Shown: piece after piece, positions 34,231-41,582 of the stretch | Numbering within the stretch: the first letter of the stretch is position 1 | Layout: every line of letters begins with the position of its first letter | NCBI GenBank assembly: GCA_028279405.1 | Contig: JANQNU010000031.1 | Coordinates: 1-46,084 of the forward strand | Direction of reading: 5' to 3' | DNA from: Phycisphaerae bacterium | GTDB lineage: Bacteria; Planctomycetota; Phycisphaerae; UBA1845; Fen-1342 | DNA length: 46,084 nucleotides | Notes under the pieces: model-generated | Told to the model about the DNA's origin: nothing | Seen by the model: only the letters and a program-made list of their open reading frames with translations | The model's database searches: none | Translations under genes and position numbers: made by a program

Positions 34231-35502
34231 TTAGCCACCGGTTACGAGTGCGACGAAGCAGTTGATGTCGCCGACGCTGACCTGTTCGTCGTCTGAGCAG
34301 TCTCCGTTGAGGATGTCGCAATCCGGGAACTGCGCCGCGTAGGCAGCGGGGTCGGTCAAGGCGAGCACGAACGGGTTGATGTCCCCGACGGAAACAACTC
34401 CGTCGCAGTTGAGGTCACCGAGCAAGCCGCCTGATGGCAGGTGTGCCGCCAGCGCAGTCCCGGCGGCCGACTTTGCGCCGACGACGTCGATGAGCGCTTC
34501 GATGGCGGCGTGTGAATCGAGCACGTCAAAGCCCATGATCTCGCCTTCGCTGGCTTTGAGGGCCGCATCGCTGAAGAATACGTCGCCGTCATACACGATT
34601 TCAACTAGTTTGGTCACCGGATCCAGGGAGAAGATCTGACCGTTCGCGATATGCGTCGGAGCCGGATCGTCGAGCTGATCGAGCCAGTATTCAGTGCCTT
34701 CCGAGGCGGAGATGAGCAGCTCTTCGGTGACGAGTTCATCGACGCCGCGCATCTGACCGGCGTTGAAACTGGGAATATCATCGCCGGAGAAGAGTCCGAC
34801 AAAGAAGAGGTCCGCCCCGATCTGCTTGGCGTTCGCTACCGGCGGGTCGAAGCCTTCCGTGTGCGCCAGGTCCAGCACGCCCTTGCTGGCGCTGGAGACG
34901 CCGTCTTCCGCGAGGAAGTTGCCCGAGCCGCTTGACCAAACCAGTGTGTCGTCGGCGAGCACTGCGACGCCCCACAGGTCGGCGCTGGTCAGTACCGGGT
35001 CGGCCAGCGTTCCGGTCCCCGGAGCGCCTTCGTTGAACACGCGCTCCAACGTCATGTTGGTGATGAATCCATCGGTGACGGCCGTGTGCGCCATCCGCAT
35101 GAGATCACCGTCTGGGAATGGGCCGAAATCGAAGCCGGTCGTGGTCGAGTCGTCATAGGTTAACAGGAACGTGCCGGTACCGATTTCGAAGTGCAGACCA
35201 CGCAACTCGTTGCGGTTGTCGTCGTTGCCGTTGGGGCCCGCGACCGGACCGCTGTCCCAGATGCGGAAGAATTGTCCGGTCTGGGTCAGGTCAACCATCC
35301 CCTCGCCGTCCAACGTCGGTAGCCACAGGATGATGTCGTCCGTTCCGGCCATCGTGACGCCGTCTCGCAGGATCTGCCCGTCGCGCTCGCCTTGCACGAA
35401 CAGCACCGGCGCTTCGCCGCGAAGCAGATCGATCGGCGAGCCGGCCATTGCAAGCTTGGCGCCGAGTGTGAAGACCATTGCGATCGTAAGAAAAAGACGC
35501 AT
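34231..35502 (-). CDS. Secreted protein of unknown function with dockerin-like tail
   Basis: 423 residues; the ATG at 35502 follows AAGGAGG. The signal peptide is LFLTIAMVFTLGAKLAMAG. The main part (residues ~20-360) is beta-rich with statements like VLADDTLVWSSGSGNFLAED and EYWLDQLDDPAPTHIANGQI, suggesting a propeller-type fold, but no family is recognised. The last 62 residues (GDLNCDGVVSVGDINPFVLA onward) are almost identical to the tails of the proteins ending at 1288 and 38718. Its own promoter should lie in the 522-bp gap shared with the protease gene. Confidence 0.82.
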   Translation of the reverse strand: MRLFLTIAMVFTLGAKLAMAGSPIDLLRGEAPVLFVQGERDGQILRDGVTMAGTDDIILWLPTLDGEGMVDLTQTGQFFRIWDSGPVAGPNGNDDNRNELRGLHFEIGTGTFLLTYDDSTTTGFDFGPFPDGDLMRMAHTAVTDGFITNMTLERVFNEGAPGTGTLADPVLTSADLWGVAVLADDTLVWSSGSGNFLAEDGVSSASKGVLDLAHTEGFDPPVANAKQIGADLFFVGLFSGDDIPSFNAGQMRGVDELVTEELLISASEGTEYWLDQLDDPAPTHIANGQIFSLDPVTKLVEIVYDGDVFFSDAALKASEGEIMGFDVLDSHAAIEALIDVVGAKSAAGTALAAHLPSGGLLGDLNCDGVVSVGDINPFVLALTDPAAYAAQFPDCDILNGDCSDDEQVSVGDINCFVALVTGG

Positions 35503-36024
35503 TCCGACCTCCTTAGCCAAACAAATCCGGCGCGGGAAGTAGGGCCGAAACGGCATTGTCTCGAAGAAAAAACCCGACCTCGCGCGCAGCCAACCCTCTC
35601 GGATTGCGGTCGGACCGGGCCGCGGCGTGTCGGTGACGGATCACCCCGTAACAACTGAAAACTCATCGTAGCTATTTGCGAATCGCCGATCAACACGAAT
35701 GCGCTATCCCGCACAGGCCTCTGTTGCAACGCATGCAAGGTCGCGCCTCGGTCTCTTCGCTCAAGCCTTGTATTATAGGACCATCGGCGTGATCACGCTG
35801 GGTCCGGTTTTTTTTTGGTCGGTCGATTTGCTAGGATGGTCGAGCTACGATTGGATAGGAAGCTCGCGCTGGGGCTCACTCCGACAGGCCTGTCGGCGCG
35901 CGTTTGGCACCGCTCTTTGTAGCCAACCAACTTCCAACCGCCAGCGCATCATAGGTGCAGTGCTTACCGGGAGCCTGCGCTTGCGATCGGACCCCCCGGA
36001 TCGATCAAGCCTGAGGAGGCACGC
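35503..36024. other. 522-bp divergent intergenic region with a 16-bp perfect palindrome
   Basis: No gene is supported here. CCGACAGGCCTGTCGG (35881-35896) is a perfect 16-bp palindrome about 130 bp before the protease start, a good candidate operator. The stretch has local AT-rich runs (TTGTATTATAGG near 35768, a run of nine T near 35811) unlike the GC-rich surroundings. No convincing -35/-10 pair was found. No REP-like element is present. Confidence 0.5.
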
Positions 36025-38718
36025 ATGCGAATGAATCGGCTAATGGGCTTTTGTTGCGGCTGTATGTTGGTTACAGCCGGCTTCGTCGGCGTCGTCCGCG
36101 CTGTGGCGCCCGACTCCGCACCGGTTGTGACCCCCGACAACACCCCTCCCAACTTCCACGACCAGGCGCTGGATGCGTTTGGCGTCGGCACCGCGGACTT
36201 CCAGTCATTGACGATCGCTGAGATTCCCGGGCAGTACATGTTGACCGAACTGAACATCAACGGGGCGCCGCTGACGCTCGAGATGTTCACTCATTCCGTG
36301 CGGTCCCTGAACTACCAGGTACGCGTGCAGCTCGCGGACGGTTCGATCGAAATGCGTGAGCCGGGGCCGGTGCGGACGATGCGCGGCTCGTTTCTCGAGT
36401 TGACGGGTTCGCTGGCGGCGGGCTCGATGCTCGACGATGGGCTGTATGCGATGGTGATCATGCCGGACGGCGAGAAGTATTGGGTCGAGCCGATCGCTTC
36501 GAAGGTCCCTGGCGCCCCGGCGGATGAGCACATCATCTATCAGGCTGCGGACGTGACGACGCCCAACGGTGACTGCGGCACGCCGGACGAAGTCCCGGCG
36601 ATAAGCGGTGACGGCGTAGCGACGGTGCAGCCGGAGATCCGAACGCAGCCCGACGAGAGCGGCATCATCAACGGCATGGTCGACGGCAATGAGCTGTTCA
36701 TCGCCGAGCTTGCCTGCGACGCGGACGTTCAGTTTCGCAACATCTACGGCGTGGCTGGAGCGGAGAATCGAATCAACGCCATCATCAATACGCTCAACAT
36801 CGAATACGAGCGCGACGTCGAAATCCGCCACGAGATCGTCGACATCATTATCCGTACCGCAGAACCGGATCCCTACACGTCCAACGATAGCAATACATTG
36901 CTCTCACAGTTTCGTGCGGAGTGGATCACCAACCAGGCGGCCATCAGTCGCGATGTTGCCAAGCTGTTCACCGGCCGCAACATCAACGGCACGATCATCG
37001 GTCAGGCCTGGACCATCGGTGGCATCTGCCCGCGCAGCACCGCCTACTGCTACTCGCAGGACCTCGGCAACTTCAACTGCATGACCGATCTCGCTTCACA
37101 CGAACTCGGCCACTTGTGGAATGGTATCCACTGCGCGTGCAACGGAACGATGCGGACTCCGCTGGGATGTTTCAACCAGTTCGTTGACAGCAGCGTTGCC
37201 CGGATCCTCCAGCACCGTGACTCGCGCACCTGCCTGCAGGTGATCGGGGTTCCGCCGACCAACGACGACTGCTCGTCGGCGATCACGATCTTCAACGGAT
37301 CGACGAACTTCACGACCGAACTGGCGACGACCGACGGCCCGACGATCGATACCTGTACTGGCGGCGGTGACAACCAGGTCGGTTCCGACGTCTGGTTCAG
37401 CTACTCCGCGACCTGTGACGGCGACATCACTGTCGATCTTTGCGGCAGCACGTTCGATACCAAGGTTGCAATCTATGCCGGTACCTGCCCGTCGAACCCG
37501 GAAACCGCCATTGCTTGCAACGACGACTTCGACTGCAACGGCAATAGCAATCCGAACGACGACGGCGGCGCTTCGCGGGTTACGTTCCAGGGCGTGCTCG
37601 GTACAAACTACCTGATTCGGATCGGCGGTTTCCAAGGGGACCAGGGCGACGTCAACATGACCATCAGCGCGTCGGGCCAGGTTCCGTCGCTTCCGTGCTG
37701 CCAGACGGCGTCTGACGGTACATCCTGTGCCGGTGTTGATCTCTCCTGGGGCGCGGCCTTTGGCGCGACCAACTACATCATCTTCCGCGATGCGAACGGA
37801 AGCACCCAGACGGCGCAGATTGTGGGCGAAACGTCGTCCCTCAACTTCACCGACACCACCGCGAACCCCGAGCAGGTTTACACCTACTGGGTCCGCTCCG
37901 AAAACAGCTGCGGCATCGGGAACTTCCCCGGCGGTACGACTGGGTTCCGCTCCTCCGGGCTGCCGACTGCACCGACGAACGTCGCGGCGTCGCTCGGCAC
38001 GAACTGCGACGGCGTCGATGTGACCTGGGATGCGGTCGCCGGAGTCGACAACTATGCGGTCTATCGCAGCGTGGACATCTCGTTCGCCAACGCGCAGCTC
38101 ATCGGCGAGACGGCCGACACCAGCTTCGAGGACGCCGCTGCACAGCAGGGTGCGGTGTTCTTCTACTACGTGCTGGCCATCAACGAATGCGGCAGCAGCC
38201 TTCCCGGCCTGCCCGCGGCCGGAACGCGCGGCGACTTCGCCGACGTGCCCGAGGATGTCTCCGCTTCCGACGGCGATGCCTGCGACCGCGTGACCGTCAG
38301 CTGGACGGACGTCGCGGGAGCCGACTCGTACCAGATCTTCCGCAACACCGTCGACAACAAGAACAGCGCGACGATGGTCGGAATGGCCCCGGGTACGCCG
38401 TTCGACGACACGACCGTCGCTGAGTCGACGACGTACTTCTACTGGGTGACGTCCGTCAACAACTGCGGCGCCAGCGACTTCAGCGCCGCCGACCAGGCGT
38501 CCACCATCGCATGCGTCGGCAATCTGGCTGGTGACATGAACTGCGACGGTCAGGTCACGGTCGGCGACATCAACGGCTTCGTACTGGCGCTGACCGACCC
38601 GCAGGGGTATCAGGACCAGTTCCCCGATTGCGACCTGCTCAACGCTGACTGTTCCGGCGATCAGCAGGTGACCGTGGGCGACATCAACTGCTTCGTCGGA
38701 CTCGTGACCGGCGGCTAG
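36025..38718 (+). CDS. Secreted metzincin-like metalloprotease with PPC-like, FN3 and dockerin-like domains
   Basis: 897 residues, ATG behind GAGGAGG. Signal peptide (residues 1-26), a propeptide-like region to ~210, and a catalytic domain with zinc motif H359-ELGH-LWNGI-H369, a metzincin pattern HExxHxxxxxH in which the usual Gly at the eighth position is Asn (the next residue is Gly). Paired Cys around it (GGICPRSTAYC, NFNCM, IHCACNG) suggest disulfides as in reprolysin-like (M12B) enzymes. Then comes a PPC-like domain (~410-555, VDLCGSTFDTKVAIYAGTC), three fibronectin III-like repeats (~560-830) and the shared 62-residue GDMNCDGQVTVGDIN tail. Probably an exported, surface-anchored protease. 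Confidence 0.87.
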   Translation: MRMNRLMGFCCGCMLVTAGFVGVVRAVAPDSAPVVTPDNTPPNFHDQALDAFGVGTADFQSLTIAEIPGQYMLTELNINGAPLTLEMFTHSVRSLNYQVRVQLADGSIEMREPGPVRTMRGSFLELTGSLAAGSMLDDGLYAMVIMPDGEKYWVEPIASKVPGAPADEHIIYQAADVTTPNGDCGTPDEVPAISGDGVATVQPEIRTQPDESGIINGMVDGNELFIAELACDADVQFRNIYGVAGAENRINAIINTLNIEYERDVEIRHEIVDIIIRTAEPDPYTSNDSNTLLSQFRAEWITNQAAISRDVAKLFTGRNINGTIIGQAWTIGGICPRSTAYCYSQDLGNFNCMTDLASHELGHLWNGIHCACNGTMRTPLGCFNQFVDSSVARILQHRDSRTCLQVIGVPPTNDDCSSAITIFNGSTNFTTELATTDGPTIDTCTGGGDNQVGSDVWFSYSATCDGDITVDLCGSTFDTKVAIYAGTCPSNPETAIACNDDFDCNGNSNPNDDGGASRVTFQGVLGTNYLIRIGGFQGDQGDVNMTISASGQVPSLPCCQTASDGTSCAGVDLSWGAAFGATNYIIFRDANGSTQTAQIVGETSSLNFTDTTANPEQVYTYWVRSENSCGIGNFPGGTTGFRSSGLPTAPTNVAASLGTNCDGVDVTWDAVAGVDNYAVYRSVDISFANAQLIGETADTSFEDAAAQQGAVFFYYVLAINECGSSLPGLPAAGTRGDFADVPEDVSASDGDACDRVTVSWTDVAGADSYQIFRNTVDNKNSATMVGMAPGTPFDDTTVAESTTYFYWVTSVNNCGASDFSAADQASTIACVGNLAGDMNCDGQVTVGDINGFVLALTDPQGYQDQFPDCDLLNADCSGDQQVTVGDINCFVGLVTGG

Positions 38719-38766
38719 ATGCCGACCATTGAGCGGCGGTTACGCCGACCCAACTCGTGATGATCG

Positions 38767-38802
38767 ATGCCCCACCCCTCATACGGGTGGGGCATTGTTT
38801 TT
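38767..38802 (+). terminator. Rho-independent terminator of the protease gene
   Basis: ATGCCCCACCC (38767-38777) and GGGTGGGGCAT (38785-38795) form a perfect 11-bp stem with a 7-nt loop, followed by TGTTTTT. It lies about 50 bp after the stop codon. The stem is itself a member of the REP-like CCCCACCC/GGGTGGGG family, here with a T-tract. Confidence 0.85.
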
Positions 38803-38839
38803 CCCGATCCGTCAATACCATGGTGGGCAACGCCCAGGG

Positions 38840-39056
38840 GTGAGTAAGACCCAGGTGAGTAAACCCCATGTGAGCAAGATCAGTGGTGAGCAAGATCAGG
38901 GGTGAGCAAGATCAGGGTGGGGCGGGCGTCTCGCCCGCCGGTTGACCGCTCGCTTGCGCTCGCGGCTCGCATTGGCACCCTCGGCCGCACAACGAGCCCC
39001 GAGCGCGAGCGAGGGGATCAAGGGGCGCGAGACGATCGCGGTGCCCCACCCTTCTA
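38840..39056. repeat. Tandem GTGAG(C/T)AAG repeats followed by REP-like modules
   Basis: Five short units beginning GTGAGYAAG start at 38840, 38855, 38870, 38886 and 38902 (15-16-bp period), the last three reading GTGAGCAAGATCAG. They run into AGGGTGGGGCGGGCGTCTCG (from 38914), the palindrome GGCGGGC/GCCCGCC, the GCTCGCTTGCGCTCGCGGCT module (from about 38948) and its inverse near 38992, and end with the left half of a CCCCACCCTTCTA palindrome (39044-39056) interrupted by the IS element. Confidence 0.85.
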
Positions 39057-39063
39057 GATTGGG

Positions 39064-39076
39064 ATGAACGTCCGTT
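39064..39076 (+). repeat. Left subterminal inverted repeat of the IS
   Basis: ATGAACGTCCGTT; it matches the right repeat at 12 of 13 positions when inverted. It overlaps the 5' arm of the hairpin in front of the transposase gene. Confidence 0.75.
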
Positions 39077-39141
39077 GCTCCTTGGCTGGTATAACGACCA
39101 GCCGAGGAGTTTTGAAGTTGCCTTCAAAAGGAGCAACGGAC
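39070..39141 (+). promoter_or_regulatory. Predicted three-way-junction leader that hides the transposase ribosome site
   Basis: GTCCGTTGCTCCTT (39070-39083) is perfectly complementary to AAGGAGCAACGGAC (39128-39141), which contains the ribosome site and ends immediately before the ATG at 39142. Between the arms are two hairpins: GGCTGGT-ataacg-ACCAGCC (39084-39103) and TTTGAAG-ttgc-CTTCAAA (39111-39128, sharing one base with the outer arm). Transcripts entering from outside would fold and be poorly translated; a transcript starting inside the first arm would not. Confidence 0.6.
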
Positions 39142-40176
39142 ATGTGTCATTCTACGGTTTCAACAGCAGGTACGCAGGTGGTTTACGTGGGTCTGGACTA
39201 CGCGACAACGGTCGTGCAGGTATGCGTGCTGGATCGGTCGGGGAAGCTGCTGGCCAATCGAGCCTGTGCGAACGACGGGCGTGAGATCGCGCAGCTCGTG
39301 AGTCGCTTCGGCCAGCGGGTTCAGGGCGCGATCGAAGCGTGTACGGGCGCGTCCGACTTGGCCGAGGAACTGCTGCAGCGGGCCGGCTGGTCGATCCATC
39401 TGGCCCATCCCGGCTACGTGCATCGGATGAAGCAGAACCCCGACAAGAGCGATTTCACGGACGCCCGGATGCTGGCCGAACTGGTTCGCGTCGGCTTTCT
39501 GCCACGGGTCTGGCTGGCGCCGCAGACGATCCGCGAGTTGCGCCGACTGGTGCGACATCGCCAGGATTTGGTGAACCGCCGCCGGGCAGTGAAGTTGCAG
39601 GTCGGCGCGTTGTTGCGGGATCACCGGGTGGTCGCTCCACCGGGCGGCAGCTGGACCAAACGGTGGCGGTCCTGGCTGGGGCTGCAGGCCTTACCCAGTG
39701 AGACGCGTTGGGTGATCGACGAGCGTTGTCACGAGTTTGACGAACTCGTTGGTCGTATCGCCCGGGCCGAAGCCCGCTTGGCACAGGTCACCGCATCAGA
39801 CGTCGTCGTGCAGCGGCTGCTCGACTTGCGTGGCGTGGGCCTGGTGACCGCATGCCTGATTCGGGCGGAGATCGGCGACGTCACACGGTTCCGCACGGGA
39901 AAGCAGTTGGCGCGGTATTGCGGCCTGACCCCACGGAACGCCTCCAGTGGGCTGCGGATCGCGGACGCCGGGCTGATTCGAGCCGGCAATCGCCACCTCC
40001 GCGCCGGCGTGATCGAGACCGGTCATCGGCTGATTCGATTCGACGAAGGCTGGAAGGCGTTTGCCGCAGAACTGGAGTCGCGCGGCAAAAAGCGTTGCGT
40101 GGTCGTCGCCGCGGTGGCCAATCGCTGGATGCGCCGGTTGTTCCACGAACTGATGAACATCGCGCGGGCCGCGTAG
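39142..40176 (+). CDS. IS110/IS1111 family transposase
   Basis: 344 residues from the ATG at 39142 (AAGGAG 39128-39133). The N-terminal RuvC-like DEDD domain shows VYVGLDYATTVVQVCVLD (first Asp), GAIEACTGASDLAEEL (Glu) and KQNPDKSDFTDARMLAELV (two Asp). A coiled linker follows, then the C-terminal transposase_20 domain with LLDLRGVGLVTACLIRAEIG, FRTGKQLARYCGLTPRNASS and the conserved SSG containing the catalytic Ser of IS110 enzymes. Such recombinases use an RNA guide encoded in the element's non-coding end to choose target and donor. The gene appears intact. Confidence 0.95.
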   Translation: MCHSTVSTAGTQVVYVGLDYATTVVQVCVLDRSGKLLANRACANDGREIAQLVSRFGQRVQGAIEACTGASDLAEELLQRAGWSIHLAHPGYVHRMKQNPDKSDFTDARMLAELVRVGFLPRVWLAPQTIRELRRLVRHRQDLVNRRRAVKLQVGALLRDHRVVAPPGGSWTKRWRSWLGLQALPSETRWVIDERCHEFDELVGRIARAEARLAQVTASDVVVQRLLDLRGVGLVTACLIRAEIGDVTRFRTGKQLARYCGLTPRNASSGLRIADAGLIRAGNRHLRAGVIETGHRLIRFDEGWKAFAAELESRGKKRCVVVAAVANRWMRRLFHELMNIARAA

Positions 40177-40376
40177 AGCCCAGCGTGATCCATACGCACA
40201 GGAGTCTGCCGTCGTGTCTCGTTGATGATGACCCGCTCGTCCCACCCTTGGGCTGATCGCTCGTTTCTAGATGGAGCCGTCATCATCCCTCGAAAAACCC
40301 ACTGGGGCTAGCCGAATCAAACCGGCGACGCTCGGATAGAAGAATGGGGCCCGGCGGCAGGCACCACTTGACAGAA
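40177..40376 (+). ncRNA. Candidate guide RNA (bridge/seekRNA) region of the IS element
   Basis: This 200-nt non-coding 3' end lies where IS1111-type elements encode their guide RNA. GATGATGAC (40224-40232) pairs with GTCATCATC (40279-40287), enclosing a 46-nt loop containing CCCACCCTT (40241-40249), identical to nine bases of the target left half (39045-39053). Further on, GACGCTCGGATAGAAG (40327-40342) equals the element's right end GACGCTC-ATAGAAG (40381-40394) apart from two inserted bases. These two matches would be the target and donor guide segments. RNA ends and strand are inferred; a decayed REP copy could also explain the first match. Confidence 0.5.
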
Positions 40377-40389
40377 AACGGACGCTCAT
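40377..40389 (-). repeat. Right subterminal inverted repeat of the IS
   Basis: AACGGACGCTCAT on the + strand, the inverse of the left repeat except for one base. It is immediately preceded by an outward-facing TTGACA (40368-40373), which could pair with left-end sequence as a junction promoter when the element circularises. Confidence 0.75.
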
Positions 40390-40481
40390 AGAAGGGTGGG
40401 GGATGCACTCGACCTATGCTTGGCTGCCCCCCACGGTGGCACCCTGGGGCACCACATCACCGCCAGGGACACCCAAATGCG

Positions 40482-41582
40482 TTACGCGCTGCCCGCTTTC
40501 GGCGGGCGCGTGAATCCCGCCACGTTGGCCAGCACGGCCGTGACGATCGCGACCGCCACGAAGAGAGCCAGTGCCGCGCGACCGGACAGCGGAATCACGA
40601 ACAACCCAACCACCACGAACAACAGAGCGACTGCGTAGCAGATCAAGGCGGTCTGACGCACCGAGTACCCGCGCTGCACGAGCTGGTCGTAGAAGTGGCT
40701 TCGATCGCCTTCGAAGATCGGCTTGCCGCTCCGCCAACGCCGCGTCATCGCCAAGGCCGCGTCGAACACGGGGAGCGTAAAGATCATCAGGGCCCCTAGC
40801 ACCCACCGCAGTGTCCCTTGATCGGCGAACAACAGGATCAACATACCCGACAGAAAGCCCAGCAACAGACTGCCCGTGTCGCCCATGAAGATCCGTGCCG
40901 GGTTGAAGTTCCAGAGCAGAAACCCGATCGCCGACCCGCACATCGCGATCGCCAGCGCCAGCCGCAACGCATCACGTGCATTCGGCTGATCCGCAGCCAG
41001 ATACGCTGCCAGGGCAAAGAACCCGAACGCGATCACCGCCTTCGTGCCGGCACAAAGGCCATCCAGTCCATCAATCAAGTTGGTTGCGTTGCATGCCCCC
41101 AATACCACAAACGCCCCCAACAACAACGACAGCGCCCGCCCAAGCGCCGACGGTAGCACGATCCCGAACTCCTGGGCCACCACGTCCGCCAAGCCGAGCC
41201 CGACATCTCCAAACCACATCACCGCCAGTACGATCAGGCCCGAGAGCGCAAGCCGCAACTTCGCCGGGATATGCCGCACGTCGTCCGCCAAGCCCAGGAC
41301 CGCGATCAACAGACCGCCGCCCAGAATCGGCGCGACCTCCGGCAATTCCAGCAGCCCCCGCCAGACCGCGACCACCACGCCAACGAGCCAACCGCACGCA
41401 ATCGCAGCACCACCCAAGTACGGAGTGGGCCGTGCGTGAGGCTTGAGCACTTGGTCCGGATGGTCCATCACGTCAAACCGACGAGCGGCAATGATCGCGA
41501 GTGGAGTAGCGGCAGCCGCGACCAACGCGGCCAATGCACCGATCGGTACATACATCCCAACGACATTCAGCAACTCATTCAC
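40482..41582 (-). CDS. MraY/WecA-family phospho-N-acetylhexosaminyl transferase (GT4-like)
   Basis: 366 residues, polytopic (about ten hydrophobic helices). Family motifs: DVMDHPDQVLKPHARPTPYL then GGAA, VLGLADDVRHIPAKLR (DD), NATNLIDGLDGLCAGTKAVI, WNFNPARIFMGDTGSLLLGF and the late loop GDRSHFYDQLVQRGYS. These enzymes transfer a sugar-1-phosphate from a UDP-sugar to undecaprenyl phosphate at the cytoplasmic face. The HPDQ and SHFYD forms are closer to WecA/TagO-like than to MraY, pointing to exopolysaccharide or O-antigen-type glycan rather than peptidoglycan. The start overlaps the end of the acyltransferase gene by 8 bp. Confidence 0.9.
   Translation of the reverse strand: MNELLNVVGMYVPIGALAALVAAAATPLAIIAARRFDVMDHPDQVLKPHARPTPYLGGAAIACGWLVGVVVAVWRGLLELPEVAPILGGGLLIAVLGLADDVRHIPAKLRLALSGLIVLAVMWFGDVGLGLADVVAQEFGIVLPSALGRALSLLLGAFVVLGACNATNLIDGLDGLCAGTKAVIAFGFFALAAYLAADQPNARDALRLALAIAMCGSAIGFLLWNFNPARIFMGDTGSLLLGFLSGMLILLFADQGTLRWVLGALMIFTLPVFDAALAMTRRWRSGKPIFEGDRSHFYDQLVQRGYSVRQTALICYAVALLFVVVGLFVIPLSGRAALALFVAVAIVTAVLANVAGFTRPPKAGSA

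Larger units (their letters stand above)
39057..40392 (+). mobile_element. IS110-family insertion sequence, IS1111-type, complete
   Basis: About 1,336 bp; boundaries are uncertain by about 3 bp because TAG occurs at both edges. Evidence: an intact DEDD-type transposase; subterminal inverted repeats ATGAACGTCCGTT (39064-39076) and AACGGACGCTCAT (40377-40389), 12 of 13 matching, the hallmark of the IS1111 branch; a longer 3' than 5' non-coding end; and no target duplication beyond the 2-3 shared bases. The flanks CCCCACCCTTCTA (39044-39056) and AGGGTGGGGG (from 40393) join into a REP-like palindrome closely matching the intact copy at 25121-25144, so the element inserted into a palindrome tip. 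An outward TTGACA lies at 40368-40373 near the right end. Confidence 0.85.

Noticed and set aside
38840-38916. CRISPR-like or iteron array
   Set aside because: Units are only 15-16 bp, contiguous and degenerate; no cas or rep gene nearby.
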